The notes under the pieces are model-generated. The model was not told where the DNA came from, ran no database searches, and saw only the letters and a program-made list of their open reading frames with translations. The position numbers and the translations under genes were made by a program. Below, in pieces: positions 38,666-48,425 of a stretch of 64,000 bases of DNA (position 1 is its first letter; every line of letters starts with the position of its first letter). The DNA comes from Glaciecola sp. UBA1851 (lineage in GTDB: Bacteria; Pseudomonadota; Gammaproteobacteria; Enterobacterales; Alteromonadaceae): the NCBI GenBank assembly GCA_002338515.1, contig DDIL01000043.1, positions 581-64,580 on the forward strand. The letters are read 5' to 3'.

Positions 38666-39898
38666 ATGACTGAACCTGCTAAATACGACATTATTGTGAG
38701 CGGCGGAGGCATCGCAGGATGCCTTGCTGCACTATCAATTTTAAAACATACTAACTATAGCGTGTTATTGATAGAAGCCTTTGCGAATGAAGATACGAAT
38801 AAGCATGCAGGGTTTGATGCAAGAGTAATTGCTTTAGCTGCAGAGTCGTTGTCAATATTAAAACAACTTGATGTCAGTATTGATTCGTTGCGTACATCTA
38901 AAATTAAACAAATTCAGGTGTCTGATAGACATCATGTAGGCCAAGTTCGGTTAAGTTGTGACGAATTCAATATGCCTTATCTAGGAAAGGTTGTGTCGGT
39001 TGAAGCGTTAGGTACATTTTTATTTAACCAACTAAAACCTTTTATGAAAAAAGGCAGCGATCGTTTAGGTTATGCTTGCCCTGCTAAAATCGTAAATATT
39101 GACAAGCAGATAGACAATATCAATGTAACGCTTTCAGATGACACCGAAGCAAGTTGCAACTTACTTGTTGTGAGTGATGGTGGACAGGCATCAACGGCTA
39201 ATATGCTTGGACTTAAAACGGTTAAAAGTGATTATGAGCAAACAGCCATTATTACAAATGTCAAAACGCAACTACCACACAGTAATGTTGCTTTTGAGCG
39301 CTTTACATCACAAGGTCCAGTTGCATTTTTGCCTATGAATCTCGGTAATGATCATCAACATGCAATGTCGGTTGTTTGGTGTATGGATAGACACAAAGTT
39401 GAGCAATATTTGTCTTTAGACAAGAAAGATTTCTTAAACGAATTGAATCAGGTATTTGCAATTAAACTCGGGGAACTAACCGATTGTAGCGAGCGTTTCT
39501 CGTATCCACTTATTCGCCAACAGTTAACACAATTTACCACACATAGAGCAGTTTGCGTGGCGAATGCCGCACAAAGTTTACATCCAATTGCTGGGCAAGG
39601 TTTTAATTTGGGAATAAGGGATATATTTAATCTAATCCAAGTATTGAAAAATGAAGAAAACTTAGGCTCATTCAACCAGTTATCAGCTTATCAACTTGCT
39701 AGACGTGAAGATAAAACGCTGACGCTAGGATTAACAGATTGGTTAGTTAACACGTTTTCAAATCAACACTCCCCGCTGGTAATAGGCAGAAATATTGCAT
39801 TGATGAAAATGAATATGCTATCGCCCTTAAAAACTAAATTTGCAAAAATAAGCATGGGAAAACGTAAAAGCAACCTATCTAACGGAGTGGCTAAATGA
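38666..39898 (+). CDS. ubiH: 2-octaprenyl-6-methoxyphenol hydroxylase UbiH
   Basis: 410 residues. FAD monooxygenase of ubiquinone synthesis (C4 hydroxylation in E. coli). FAD motif GGGIAGCLAALSIL near the N-terminus, the VSDGGQAS block where DG binds NADPH/FAD, and AQSLHPIAGQGFNLGIRD near residue 300. The ATG (MTEPAKYD) is preferred to a TTG seven codons upstream that abuts the pepP stop. ATGA overlap with ubiI shows coupling. Confidence 0.94.
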   Translation: MTEPAKYDIIVSGGGIAGCLAALSILKHTNYSVLLIEAFANEDTNKHAGFDARVIALAAESLSILKQLDVSIDSLRTSKIKQIQVSDRHHVGQVRLSCDEFNMPYLGKVVSVEALGTFLFNQLKPFMKKGSDRLGYACPAKIVNIDKQIDNINVTLSDDTEASCNLLVVSDGGQASTANMLGLKTVKSDYEQTAIITNVKTQLPHSNVAFERFTSQGPVAFLPMNLGNDHQHAMSVVWCMDRHKVEQYLSLDKKDFLNELNQVFAIKLGELTDCSERFSYPLIRQQLTQFTTHRAVCVANAAQSLHPIAGQGFNLGIRDIFNLIQVLKNEENLGSFNQLSAYQLARREDKTLTLGLTDWLVNTFSNQHSPLVIGRNIALMKMNMLSPLKTKFAKISMGKRKSNLSNGVAK

Positions 39899-41139
39899 AC
39901 TATGATTACGACGCTGTTATAGTAGGTGCAGGGATAATTGGCCAAGCTTTAGCGTTAGGTTTAGGTATGCAGGGTTTTGATGTTGCACTGATAGAAGCCA
40001 GCGACGAGCCTAAATTGGATAACTTAAACGAAAATGAGTTTTCCAGTAGAGTCAGTGCTATTTCATCCAGTAGCCAAAGGTTATTGACTGAACTGGGCGC
40101 ATGGCAAAATATAGCTAGAATGCAAGAATACACAAAAATGGAAGTGAGTGACCAAGATGGGTTTGGTGGCATTTCTTTTAATAAGCAAGAGTTGTTAGAC
40201 AACATAAATGCAAGTGCTCTTGTTGGGCAACAACCAAGCTTAGGTCATATTATTGAAAACAATGTAATTAATGATGCTTTGTTTCAATCTATTTCAAATC
40301 TACCGAACGTGACTTGTTTTTTTAATGCGAGTGTTAAAGGGATGGATACGAATTATGTTAGTGCTAATGTTGTTTTACAATTGCCAAGCAGTAGCAAAAA
40401 CTCACAAGCAAATGAGCCTGAGTTTAAAAGTTTGTCTACCAAGTTGTTAGTGGGAGCTGATGGTGCAAATAGTCGCGTAAGAGGTTCGTTAGGGTTTAAA
40501 TATACGTTTAACGATTATGACCATACTGCCATAGTGTTTAACGTGCAAACAAGTAACCCACACAATCAAGTTGCTAAGCAAGTATTTACGCCTTATGGTC
40601 CACTTGCATTCTTACCCTTAGCGAATAGTCACCAATGTTCAGTTGTATTCTCACAGCAAAATGAAAGAGCGGCGGAATTAATGGCAATGGATGAAAGCGA
40701 ATTTTCAAAACTATTGCGGGTGACAATTGATAATTACTATGGAGAATGCAAACTAGTTACAAAAAGAAGCAGTTTTCCTTTAAGAATGCGTTACGCTAAG
40801 TCTTGGATTAAGCCTCATATTGTAATTTTAGGTGATGCCGCCCATACCATCCATCCATTAGCAGGGCAGGGAGCAAACTTAGGGCTAGGAGATGTGAAAT
40901 ATCTACTAGATTTAATAAAACACAACCCAGATAAATTTGGTAGTTATTATCAATTGCGGCAGTTTGAAAGAAGTAGAAAGGCCGAAGCGGTTAAAGTGAT
41001 TGCCACTATGCAAGGATTCAAAGAATTATTTGATGGTAGCAACCCAATCAAACGACTTGTTAGAAATACAGGGCTTTTGGTAGCAAGCAATGCATCTCCA
41101 CTCAAGTCGTTTTTTATCAAACAGGCGATGGGTAGTTAA
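39895..41139 (+). CDS. ubiI: Ubiquinone synthesis FAD monooxygenase UbiI (VisC family)
   Basis: 414 residues. Paralogue of UbiH that hydroxylates C5 of the ubiquinone ring in E. coli. FAD motif VGAGIIGQALALGLG, the second motif LLVGADGANSRVR and the third GDAAHTIHPLAGQGANLGLGDV are intact. UbiI rather than UbiF or UbiM is inferred from position after ubiH. Its last four bases overlap the end of the convergent RND pump gene. Confidence 0.9.
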   Translation: MNYDYDAVIVGAGIIGQALALGLGMQGFDVALIEASDEPKLDNLNENEFSSRVSAISSSSQRLLTELGAWQNIARMQEYTKMEVSDQDGFGGISFNKQELLDNINASALVGQQPSLGHIIENNVINDALFQSISNLPNVTCFFNASVKGMDTNYVSANVVLQLPSSSKNSQANEPEFKSLSTKLLVGADGANSRVRGSLGFKYTFNDYDHTAIVFNVQTSNPHNQVAKQVFTPYGPLAFLPLANSHQCSVVFSQQNERAAELMAMDESEFSKLLRVTIDNYYGECKLVTKRSSFPLRMRYAKSWIKPHIVILGDAAHTIHPLAGQGANLGLGDVKYLLDLIKHNPDKFGSYYQLRQFERSRKAEAVKVIATMQGFKELFDGSNPIKRLVRNTGLLVASNASPLKSFFIKQAMGS

Positions 41140-44100
41140 GAATAAATTTTATTCTCAGCCGCTTCAAGTTCGTTATTTAACCGGTTAGTTTCATCAGCTT
41201 TCGGTTTAGTAAATCTAGCAATGGCATAATACAACACAGGGGTTAAAAATAGCGTAAACAATACCGCTAACCCCAAACCACCAAATACTACCCAGCCAAT
41301 TGCATTTCGAGCCTCAGCACCGGCTCCAGTTGATAATATAAGTGGCAGCCCACCTAAAATGGTCGATACCAATGTCATCATTATGGGGCGCAATCGAACT
41401 TTACCCGCTTCAATAATCGCTTCTTTTACTTCCATTCCGTTGTCACGCAATTGGTTCGCAAACTCTACAAGAAGAATGGAGTTCTTCGCTAATAATCCAA
41501 TTAGCATGACTAAGCCTATTTGCGAGTAAATATTAACCGATGTCCCGGTTAAATAAAGTGCATAAATAGCCGCAGCAATGCCAAAAGGAACGGTAAGAAT
41601 TACAACAAAGGCGCTATTAAAACTTTCAAACTGCGCTGCTAATACCAGCAAAACAATCAAAAATGCTAACAAGTAAGTGAGCATTACTTGCTGATTTGTT
41701 TCTTCATATGTTTGTGCTTCACCCAAAAATACAACATTAATACTAGGGGGGAGTTCAGTTTCTGCTAACGCTCTAATTGCAGACACCGCTTCTTCAATGG
41801 TGACCTCTTCTGGTAAATCCATTTCTAGCTCTATAGCTCTTCGCTGAGCGTGTCGTTCAAGCTCTGCTGCTACTCCCTCTTCACTAACAAAGGCAACGCT
41901 TGAAAGAGGCACCAATGCGCCTGTATTAGAGCTAACGTATAAATTAAGTAGGCTGGCAGGATCTAATGAATTTCTAGATTCAGTTTCTAGAATAATAGGG
42001 ACAGCTTGGTCACCTACATTTAAATCAATTATGTCATCGCCATTAATCGCTGCGCGCAAGGTTCTCGATATGTCAGAAAAAGCGACACCGAGTTCTTCAG
42101 CTCTTCTTCTATCGATATTCACCCTAAGTTGCGGTTGTGTGGGCTCATAAGAAATATCAACTTCACCCAATTCTGGTAATGTGTCCTCAATTTTTTTCGC
42201 AAAATCAATGGCTGCTTCATAAATTTCAAGATAATTTTCGCCGGTTAATGCCATTTCAAATCCACCGCCAAAACCACGTAAGTTTAGACTGTTTCCGCCA
42301 AATGCTCTTCCTGGCGCACCCACTACTTGTGATAGCATGGGTCTGAGTTCACTAATGATTTCTTGTTGGCTACGTTCTCTATCATCCCAGTGTACAAGCG
42401 GTACTGTGATAAATAAGATGTTTGGATCCCAACGTCCAACAACGGTGTAAAGAGAATCAATTTCACCTTGATCAACACTGGGCAGTAATATTTCTTCAGT
42501 TTTTATTGCTTGACGATCCATAAAGTTAATACCTGTACCGTCAGGACCTCTAGCAAAAACGCGTATTACCCCTCTATCTTCTGAAGGTAAAAGTTCATTG
42601 TCCAATGTATTAAATACAAAGTATGCACCGCCTGCTACCAATGCACATAGCGCAAATACAGCGACTGAATAACGTAAAACAAAATGAAGTGATTTTTCGT
42701 AACCAATCACGCATTTGTGGCCGAATCTTTTTATTGGTCCGGGCGCTTTTTCCTTACTCAAATCTATAGCAGGAATTTTTGCAGATAATGCTGGCACTAA
42801 AGATAACGCAACAAATGAGGATATGATGACGCTTCCCGCTAACACACCGCCAAACTCTCTAAATAGTCGACCTGCTGTTGAAGGTAGAAATGCGATAGGA
42901 ATAAATACAGCAACCAACACTGCTGTGGTAGCAACCACTGCGAAGAATACTTCTCTGGTACCAATTACTGCGGCGGCTCTTGCGCCTAAGCCTAGCGCTC
43001 TGCGCCTTTGTATGTTTTCTGATACCACTATGGCGTCGTCTACAATTAAACCCGTTGCAAGCACTAATGCAAGTAAGGTTAATATGTTGATGGAAAAGCC
43101 GAACGCCCACAGTAAGGCAAGTGAGCCAATTAAAGATACAGGTATTGCTAAAGCAGGAATAAGCGTTGCTCTAAATTTACCTATAAATACGAGTAAGGTT
43201 AGAATCACTAAGCCAATGGTTAATACTAACGACTGCAATACTTCATCAACTGAGCCTCTAATAAATTCAGCATCATCAGAGGTAACTGTTAAAGTTAAAT
43301 CAGGAAAACGCGCTCTTAAATCATCCATCATGCCCAGTACTTCGTCAGAAATTTCTATTGTGTTAGAACGAGCTTGTCGTATTACGCTCATCCCTATAAC
43401 TGGTTGGCCATCAAGCCTAACTATGCTGTTTAAATCAGCAGGGCCAAAATACACATTAGCTACATCGCTTATTCTTATATCACCAGATACTACGATATCT
43501 CGCACATCTTGTTCTGAAACAGAAGTGGCATCTGCTCTTACAATTAACTGTTGATCGGTTGACCGAATACTACCTGCAGGCACATCAAATGGAGCGGTGC
43601 TTAGCGCTTGAGCAACATCTGAAATGGATAATTGAAAGCTTGTTAAGCGCAAGTTATCAACACTTACCCTCAGTACACGCTGCCTATCGCCATTTAAGCG
43701 TACATCAGCAACACCAGGAATATTTAGAAATAAGGGAGATAAATCCGTTTCCACAATATCGGTTAAGGTTTCTAGGTCGAGTTTGCTACTAGAAACGGCA
43801 ATGTCAACCACACCCTGAGCATCGTTATCGGCTTTTATAACAGATACCTGCTCCACTTCATCGGGCAGTCCACGTTGCACTCTTGCGACAGATTCGCGTG
43901 TTTCATTGGCGGCATCTTCAATATCTACTCCGGGTCTAAATTCAACGCGAACTCTACTATTACCTTCTTCACTTTGCGCCCTGATTGACTTAACACCGCT
44001 GACTCTTGCAACTGCACCTTCTAAACGGCTGGTTACTTCGGCATCTACTGTCTCCGGTGCTGCACCAGGGTAGTCGGCTCTTACTGTGATAATTGGCCGG

Positions 44101-44246
44101 TCTACGTCTGGTAATTCTCTTACTTCAAGACCATTTAGCGCAGCAAATCCTGCCGTTATTATCAGTAGGTTCACAACCAATATAAGTACGGGGCGCCTAA
44201 TTGATAAAGAGGGTAAGTCATCTTTAAATAGATTGTTTTTAAACAT
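41136..44246 (-). CDS. RND efflux pump, inner-membrane transporter (HAE1 family)
   Basis: 1036 residues, full length. A proton-driven exporter with 12 membrane helices and two large periplasmic loops. The fourth helix carries the paired aspartates in LIVDDAIVVSENIQRR; LRPIMMT and the porter-domain pattern DVDRPIITVRADYPGAAPETV are typical of the MexB/AcrB-related class. The closely spaced adaptor gene upstream completes the inner-membrane pair. No outer-membrane channel gene is adjacent, so a TolC-type protein from elsewhere is presumed. Substrate is unknown; drug resistance should not be assumed. Confidence 0.95.
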   Translation of the reverse strand: MFKNNLFKDDLPSLSIRRPVLILVVNLLIITAGFAALNGLEVRELPDVDRPIITVRADYPGAAPETVDAEVTSRLEGAVARVSGVKSIRAQSEEGNSRVRVEFRPGVDIEDAANETRESVARVQRGLPDEVEQVSVIKADNDAQGVVDIAVSSSKLDLETLTDIVETDLSPLFLNIPGVADVRLNGDRQRVLRVSVDNLRLTSFQLSISDVAQALSTAPFDVPAGSIRSTDQQLIVRADATSVSEQDVRDIVVSGDIRISDVANVYFGPADLNSIVRLDGQPVIGMSVIRQARSNTIEISDEVLGMMDDLRARFPDLTLTVTSDDAEFIRGSVDEVLQSLVLTIGLVILTLLVFIGKFRATLIPALAIPVSLIGSLALLWAFGFSINILTLLALVLATGLIVDDAIVVSENIQRRRALGLGARAAAVIGTREVFFAVVATTAVLVAVFIPIAFLPSTAGRLFREFGGVLAGSVIISSFVALSLVPALSAKIPAIDLSKEKAPGPIKRFGHKCVIGYEKSLHFVLRYSVAVFALCALVAGGAYFVFNTLDNELLPSEDRGVIRVFARGPDGTGINFMDRQAIKTEEILLPSVDQGEIDSLYTVVGRWDPNILFITVPLVHWDDRERSQQEIISELRPMLSQVVGAPGRAFGGNSLNLRGFGGGFEMALTGENYLEIYEAAIDFAKKIEDTLPELGEVDISYEPTQPQLRVNIDRRRAEELGVAFSDISRTLRAAINGDDIIDLNVGDQAVPIILETESRNSLDPASLLNLYVSSNTGALVPLSSVAFVSEEGVAAELERHAQRRAIELEMDLPEEVTIEEAVSAIRALAETELPPSINVVFLGEAQTYEETNQQVMLTYLLAFLIVLLVLAAQFESFNSAFVVILTVPFGIAAAIYALYLTGTSVNIYSQIGLVMLIGLLAKNSILLVEFANQLRDNGMEVKEAIIEAGKVRLRPIMMTLVSTILGGLPLILSTGAGAEARNAIGWVVFGGLGLAVLFTLFLTPVLYYAIARFTKPKADETNRLNNELEAAENKIYS

Positions 44247-44250
44247 TTGA

Positions 44251-45333
44251 CTATCCTCGCACTACTTGAGGTTCAGCTTTTTTGCTGATTTGTGTATTAT
44301 TTTCAAACGCTTGAATACTCAAAGCCTGGCCTTGACGTAAACCTTGTATGCCTTCTACCACCAATTGTTCGCCGTCAGTTAAATTGCCGGAAACAAGTAT
44401 ACGGCCTCTTAGTCTTTGTTTGACTTGTACATCAACTCGTTTGGCTTTGTCATCTTCTGCTAGCCAAACAAATGCACCCGATGCTCCCCAAGATAATGCT
44501 GCCTCAGGAATGGCTACAAATCTTTCGCCTCTCACTTCTAATGTGACTCTAAAACTCATCCCGGGGCGATATTGGTCAAATTCATTATCGAGTACAGCTC
44601 TTGCTCGAATTGTTCTATCTTGAGTATTCACTCTTGAATCTATTTCCGCCACTTTCGCCGGTAAAATTAAATCTCTATTCGTCCAAGGTTGCAGTTTTAC
44701 ATCAGGTTTTTTTAGTAAATAGTTAACGGCAAGTTCTGGTGCGACGAAATTAACAAACAATTCTTCTCGGTTATCGAGTGTGGTGATGATTGTGCCTTGA
44801 TCAATTCTATCCCCTACCTCTACATCGGTTAAACCAACCACGCCATCAAATGGCGCACGTACTAACCTATCTTCTTTGTTTTCTTGAGCCTCTTTTAAAT
44901 TAATATCGGCAAGTTCTACTTGTGTTTTTGCGTCATCCAATTCTCGTTCTGTTACGGCTCCCTTACTTAAGCTAGCTTTTACTCTATTTAAGTTACGTTG
45001 CGCATCTTTTAATTGCACCGAAGCTCGTTGAATGGCTACATCTTGAAGTCTTGAATCAAGGGTAACTAATACATCGCCCTTATTTACGTATTGTCCAGGA
45101 GCAAAGTTTACCGCTGTGACTTCATCTGAAACGCTAGAGAAAAGAGTAACAGAACGCTTTGCTTGCGCCGTGCCTACTGCCTCCACAAGGGTCGTTTCAT
45201 ATTCAAAATTCAATGTTTGGGTAGACACTAATTTAGGCCTGTCGGCCCCTCTCCACTGAGCACTACTCTGAGAACTTATCGCTAAGGCAACAAAAATAAA
45301 TATAAGATAAATTGAGCATTTCAATGGATTCAT
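44251..45333 (-). CDS. RND efflux pump, periplasmic adaptor (membrane fusion protein)
   Basis: 360 residues. Signal peptide or anchor at about 1-26 (CSIYLIFIFVALAISSQSS), then a lipoyl half-motif GQYVNKGDVLVTLD, an alpha-hairpin coiled coil (about 95-165, LKDAQRNLNRVKASL), a second lipoyl half RAPFDGVVGLTDVEVGD, and beta-barrel and membrane-proximal domains. The ATG used gives a normal signal peptide; a TTG 14 codons upstream is less likely. Four bases separate it from the transporter gene. No local TetR or LysR regulator is attached. Confidence 0.93.
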   Translation of the reverse strand: MNPLKCSIYLIFIFVALAISSQSSAQWRGADRPKLVSTQTLNFEYETTLVEAVGTAQAKRSVTLFSSVSDEVTAVNFAPGQYVNKGDVLVTLDSRLQDVAIQRASVQLKDAQRNLNRVKASLSKGAVTERELDDAKTQVELADINLKEAQENKEDRLVRAPFDGVVGLTDVEVGDRIDQGTIITTLDNREELFVNFVAPELAVNYLLKKPDVKLQPWTNRDLILPAKVAEIDSRVNTQDRTIRARAVLDNEFDQYRPGMSFRVTLEVRGERFVAIPEAALSWGASGAFVWLAEDDKAKRVDVQVKQRLRGRILVSGNLTDGEQLVVEGIQGLRQGQALSIQAFENNTQISKKAEPQVVRG

Positions 45334-45878
45334 AAAATTAATACTATTGTGATTAAAAATGAGTGGTGTATACAAAAACTGACAGTATGATAATTACGAT
45401 CACTTTTTCTTATATATTGAAATTAATCTTTTTTAATAAATTGAACGGTTACGAAGTGCTAGATAACTTCTTTTGCCAAATGGAGTTTCAAATACTCAAC
45501 AATTAGCTACTAATATAAGCTATATATTTATTAATATGACTTATTTTAGGCATTGAAACAGAATCAAACATAAAGCCATAACAAACACAATAATATGGTA
45601 GGAGTTTGAAAAATCATGTAAGCATGAAACCGAATAAACTATTTATTTTCCCAGTCAATCCATATAAGAAAGCTCTTGTATGTTGAATCACTTTACACAA
45701 ATAAAGTTTATAAAAATCATATGTTAAACCTCATATTTTTTGTTAAATATAAGCGTTTGATAACATATTGTTACAAAGAGGCTATTTTTAAAGCTTTGTT
45801 TGTCAGGAATTTTTACACGAGCTATTAATTGTATATGCAAATAATTGTAAGTTGCTGATTAAGCTGGATAATAATAGT
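45334..45878. other. Intergenic region upstream of the efflux operon and the PEP-CTERM gene
   Basis: About 545 AT-rich bases between divergent genes. No gene is supported. The efflux operon promoter should lie near its left end and an enhancer site for the sigma-54 promoter near its right end; I cannot name either from the sequence. Confidence 0.5.
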
Positions 45879-45893
45879 TGGCACACCACTTGC
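45879..45893 (+). promoter_or_regulatory. Sigma-54 promoter of the PEP-CTERM gene
   Basis: TGGCACACCACTTGC matches TGGCAC-N5-TTGC at every fixed position. Start of transcription would be near 45905, about 60 bases before the ATG. Sigma-54 promoters are known in front of PEP-CTERM genes in genomes that encode PrsK/PrsR. Confidence 0.85.
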
Positions 45894-45965
45894 TTTGTCT
45901 GGATTAAGAATAGAAGTTAATGGAACTTATTTATTCTTAACTAACTTTTACAATAGGATATAACG

Positions 45966-46637
45966 ATGTTTAAAAAATTACTATGTGGAGCTGCATTATT
46001 ATCTGTAGCTAGCTTCTCAAATGCTGCAGTAATGACAGTTGAAGAAAACGCTTCAGTTGGTTTAACTACAACCAACTTTGACGAAGTAGTATCAATTAAC
46101 AAATTCGACGCGTCTTTAGGTGATTTGTTATCAGTTACTTTCAAACTAGACGGTTTCATTCAAGCTAACGCTCGTTTAGAAAGTTTAGATGCAGTTGCTG
46201 CTGATATCACAACTAACGTAAGCGTAACATTAACGCTTTCTGATACAGTTCTTAACAACGAATTAGTTGTTACTGTTCCTTCTTTGAGCGAAGTATTTTC
46301 TGCTAGCGCTTTTGATGGCGACCTAGACTTTGGCGGAACTTCTGGTATTACATATGAAGAGCTTACTGCTGCTGACTCTGAAATGAATACTTTCAATGAC
46401 GGTGCTACATTAGCATTATTCACTGGCGCAGGCGATACAATCGACCTTAACCTTAACGCTTTAGGTGTTTCTTTCGCAACTGGTAACGGTAACCTTATCA
46501 CTCAGTTCCAAACTGCAGCTGGTGGTGACATTTCTGTTATTTATTCTTATGACGTACCTTCAGTATCTGCTCCAGCTCATTTAGCTCTAGTAGGTCTTGG
46601 TCTTCTAGCTTTCGCTGGATACCGCAAAAGCAAGTAA
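45966..46637 (+). CDS. PEP-CTERM sorting domain protein
   Basis: 223 residues. Signal peptide about 1-20 (MFKKLLCGAALLSVASFSNA), a Thr/Ser/Asp-rich beta-type middle region without a recognised domain, and a C-terminal tripartite sorting signal: VSAPAH, a hydrophobic segment LALVGLGLLAFAG and the basic end YRKSK. The PEP motif is the SAP variant common in Alteromonadales. Such proteins are cut and processed by exosortase (EpsH-like) and are tied to exopolysaccharide or biofilm; no exosortase lies in this window. The codon use looks highly expressed, and strong promoter and terminator flank it. Confidence 0.9.
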   Translation: MFKKLLCGAALLSVASFSNAAVMTVEENASVGLTTTNFDEVVSINKFDASLGDLLSVTFKLDGFIQANARLESLDAVAADITTNVSVTLTLSDTVLNNELVVTVPSLSEVFSASAFDGDLDFGGTSGITYEELTAADSEMNTFNDGATLALFTGAGDTIDLNLNALGVSFATGNGNLITQFQTAAGGDISVIYSYDVPSVSAPAHLALVGLGLLAFAGYRKSK

Positions 46638-46656
46638 TTAGTACTTACACTAATTT

Positions 46657-46686
46657 TAAAAACCCCGCACTTAGCGGGGTTTTTTT
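46657..46686. terminator. Terminator after the PEP-CTERM gene
   Basis: AACCCCGC - ACTTA - GCGGGGTT followed by TTTTTT on the plus strand; the minus strand also shows TTTTT after the stem, so it can serve the convergent amidohydrolase gene too. Confidence 0.93.
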
Positions 46687-46701
46687 ATGGATGAAACTAA
46701 A

Positions 46702-48354
46702 TCAACCATCGGTTTTAGCATTCTCTACCATTTCTCTAACATCTTCTAACAATGCTTTTGCATCATATATAATGCCATCTTTTATGGTGTATTTAACACC
46801 TCCAACGCGAACAGGTTCATTTGTATCATTTAATCTATAATGACCTGTTCCATACAGTAGTTTGAAATTTTGTAGTGGATTGTGCTCAACAACAACAAGG
46901 TCGGCTTTTTTGCCAATACTAATTGAACCTATTTCATTCTCCATACCTAACGCTTCTGCGCCATTTAAAGTGGCTGCTTGTATTACCTCATATGGATTAA
47001 ATCCAGCTTCTTGAAGTAATTCTAATTCTGAAATATATCCAAAACCGTATATTTTATAGATATAACCAGAGTCAGAACCTGTTGTTACTCTACCGCCATG
47101 GTTTTTATAATCATTTATAAAACTCATCCACAACTGGTAATTTTGCTTCCAATCAATTTCATTTTGCGTAGTCCAATCAAACCAATAAGAGCCATGTGCA
47201 TATCTGCTAGGGGTGAAGAACTCCCATAAGGTAGGTAAGGTATATTCATCATGCCAAACAGCGTTTCTTTCGCGCATTAAGTCTCGGCTCGCTTGATATA
47301 TTGTCATAGTAGGGTTGAGTGTAAAATCTAAGCTGATTAATTCGTCCCTAACGCTATTCCATTTTTTGCTGCCTTGTTTTGCCGCTTGTTTCCATAATCG
47401 ACCAGCTTCTTCAAATCGGTGCTGTTCATCATTGTAGTTATACTGAGATGGGTAATCTTGAATAATTCGATCTTCGAATAAAGCTTCTGGTAAACCATAC
47501 CAATGTTCCATTGTAGTTAGGCCTAGTCTTGCTGAATCTAGTGCATTCATATTCATTACATTTAACTGGGCGTGATGCATCATGGTACCCATGTTTTGTT
47601 CTTTTGCTTCTTTGAGCGCTGCCTTCATAATATTGGGGCTTGCACCAAAGAACTTAATACCTTTAGCCCCGTTTTTAGACGCTTTTTTTACCCATTTAAT
47701 GGCTTGTTTTTCAGTTGAGATTGGCGTGTTGCTGCCCATACCAAAGCCTAAATAGGGGATAATTCTTGGCGCAACTATCGTGTTTTCTTCACTTCTGTTT
47801 ACGTGGTCTAATACCCATTCTAGTCCATTAAAACTGCCTGGTTCTCTGACGGTGGTAATGCCATGAGCAAGCCATAGCTTAAACACATACTCTGCTGGAA
47901 TATCATCCGCTGAGCCACCTATATGGCCATGCATATCAATAAAACCAGGCAAAACATAATGCCCGTGTAAATCTAATTCTTTTGTATTTGGGCCAGCAGT
48001 GGGACGTTTACCTTTAATTGGAACCTGTGGATAACCAACGCTGATAATATTGGTGATTTTATTGTTGTTTATAACTATATCAACTGGGCCTCTAACAGGC
48101 GCGCCTTCACCGGTGATCACATTCACACCGCGAAGAATTAATTCTGGAAATGGACCCTCGCCTTCATTATCTGCTCGGGGAGGCGATTTCTCTCCAGGTG
48201 CGCTTATTGCGCTATTTTGAAAGATTAGAAGCAACAATAACACAGTAAAAAATATGGGTAATGTTTGAAAGCATTCTCCGATTTTGAATGTATTGGCAGT
48301 TTTTACTATAAATGGGTGACGCAAATTATCTTTTTTATTATTGTTGTTACGCAT
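46702..48354 (-). CDS. Secreted or membrane-anchored amidohydrolase family protein
   Basis: 550 residues. One hydrophobic segment at about 31-50 (LPIFFTVLLLLLIFQNSA) ends near ISA|PG, acting as a signal peptide or anchor. The rest is a metal-dependent amidohydrolase: FIDMHGHIG (H-x-H), the likely carboxylated Lys in GIKFFGASP, MMHHAQ, MEHWYG and the Asp in TGSDSG, followed by ALGMENEIGSISIGKKADLV. This is close to the imidazolonepropionase/prolidase-like group; substrate is unknown. GAGG precedes the ATG. It shares a direction with the upstream LysR gene, 71 bases away. Confidence 0.9.
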   Translation of the reverse strand: MRNNNNKKDNLRHPFIVKTANTFKIGECFQTLPIFFTVLLLLLIFQNSAISAPGEKSPPRADNEGEGPFPELILRGVNVITGEGAPVRGPVDIVINNNKITNIISVGYPQVPIKGKRPTAGPNTKELDLHGHYVLPGFIDMHGHIGGSADDIPAEYVFKLWLAHGITTVREPGSFNGLEWVLDHVNRSEENTIVAPRIIPYLGFGMGSNTPISTEKQAIKWVKKASKNGAKGIKFFGASPNIMKAALKEAKEQNMGTMMHHAQLNVMNMNALDSARLGLTTMEHWYGLPEALFEDRIIQDYPSQYNYNDEQHRFEEAGRLWKQAAKQGSKKWNSVRDELISLDFTLNPTMTIYQASRDLMRERNAVWHDEYTLPTLWEFFTPSRYAHGSYWFDWTTQNEIDWKQNYQLWMSFINDYKNHGGRVTTGSDSGYIYKIYGFGYISELELLQEAGFNPYEVIQAATLNGAEALGMENEIGSISIGKKADLVVVEHNPLQNFKLLYGTGHYRLNDTNEPVRVGGVKYTIKDGIIYDAKALLEDVREMVENAKTDG

Positions 48355-48425
48355 AAAACACCTCTAAAGAATATTTGAAGGTTATTACAGTAATGCAATT
48401 TGCTACAAAAAGTAAATTTTACTGT

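Noticed and set aside
42715..43554. 279-codon frame antisense to the RND transporter gene
   Set aside because: Mirror frame of a well-supported gene; composition (Thr, Ser, Ala, Asn-rich) is typical of an antisense shadow.
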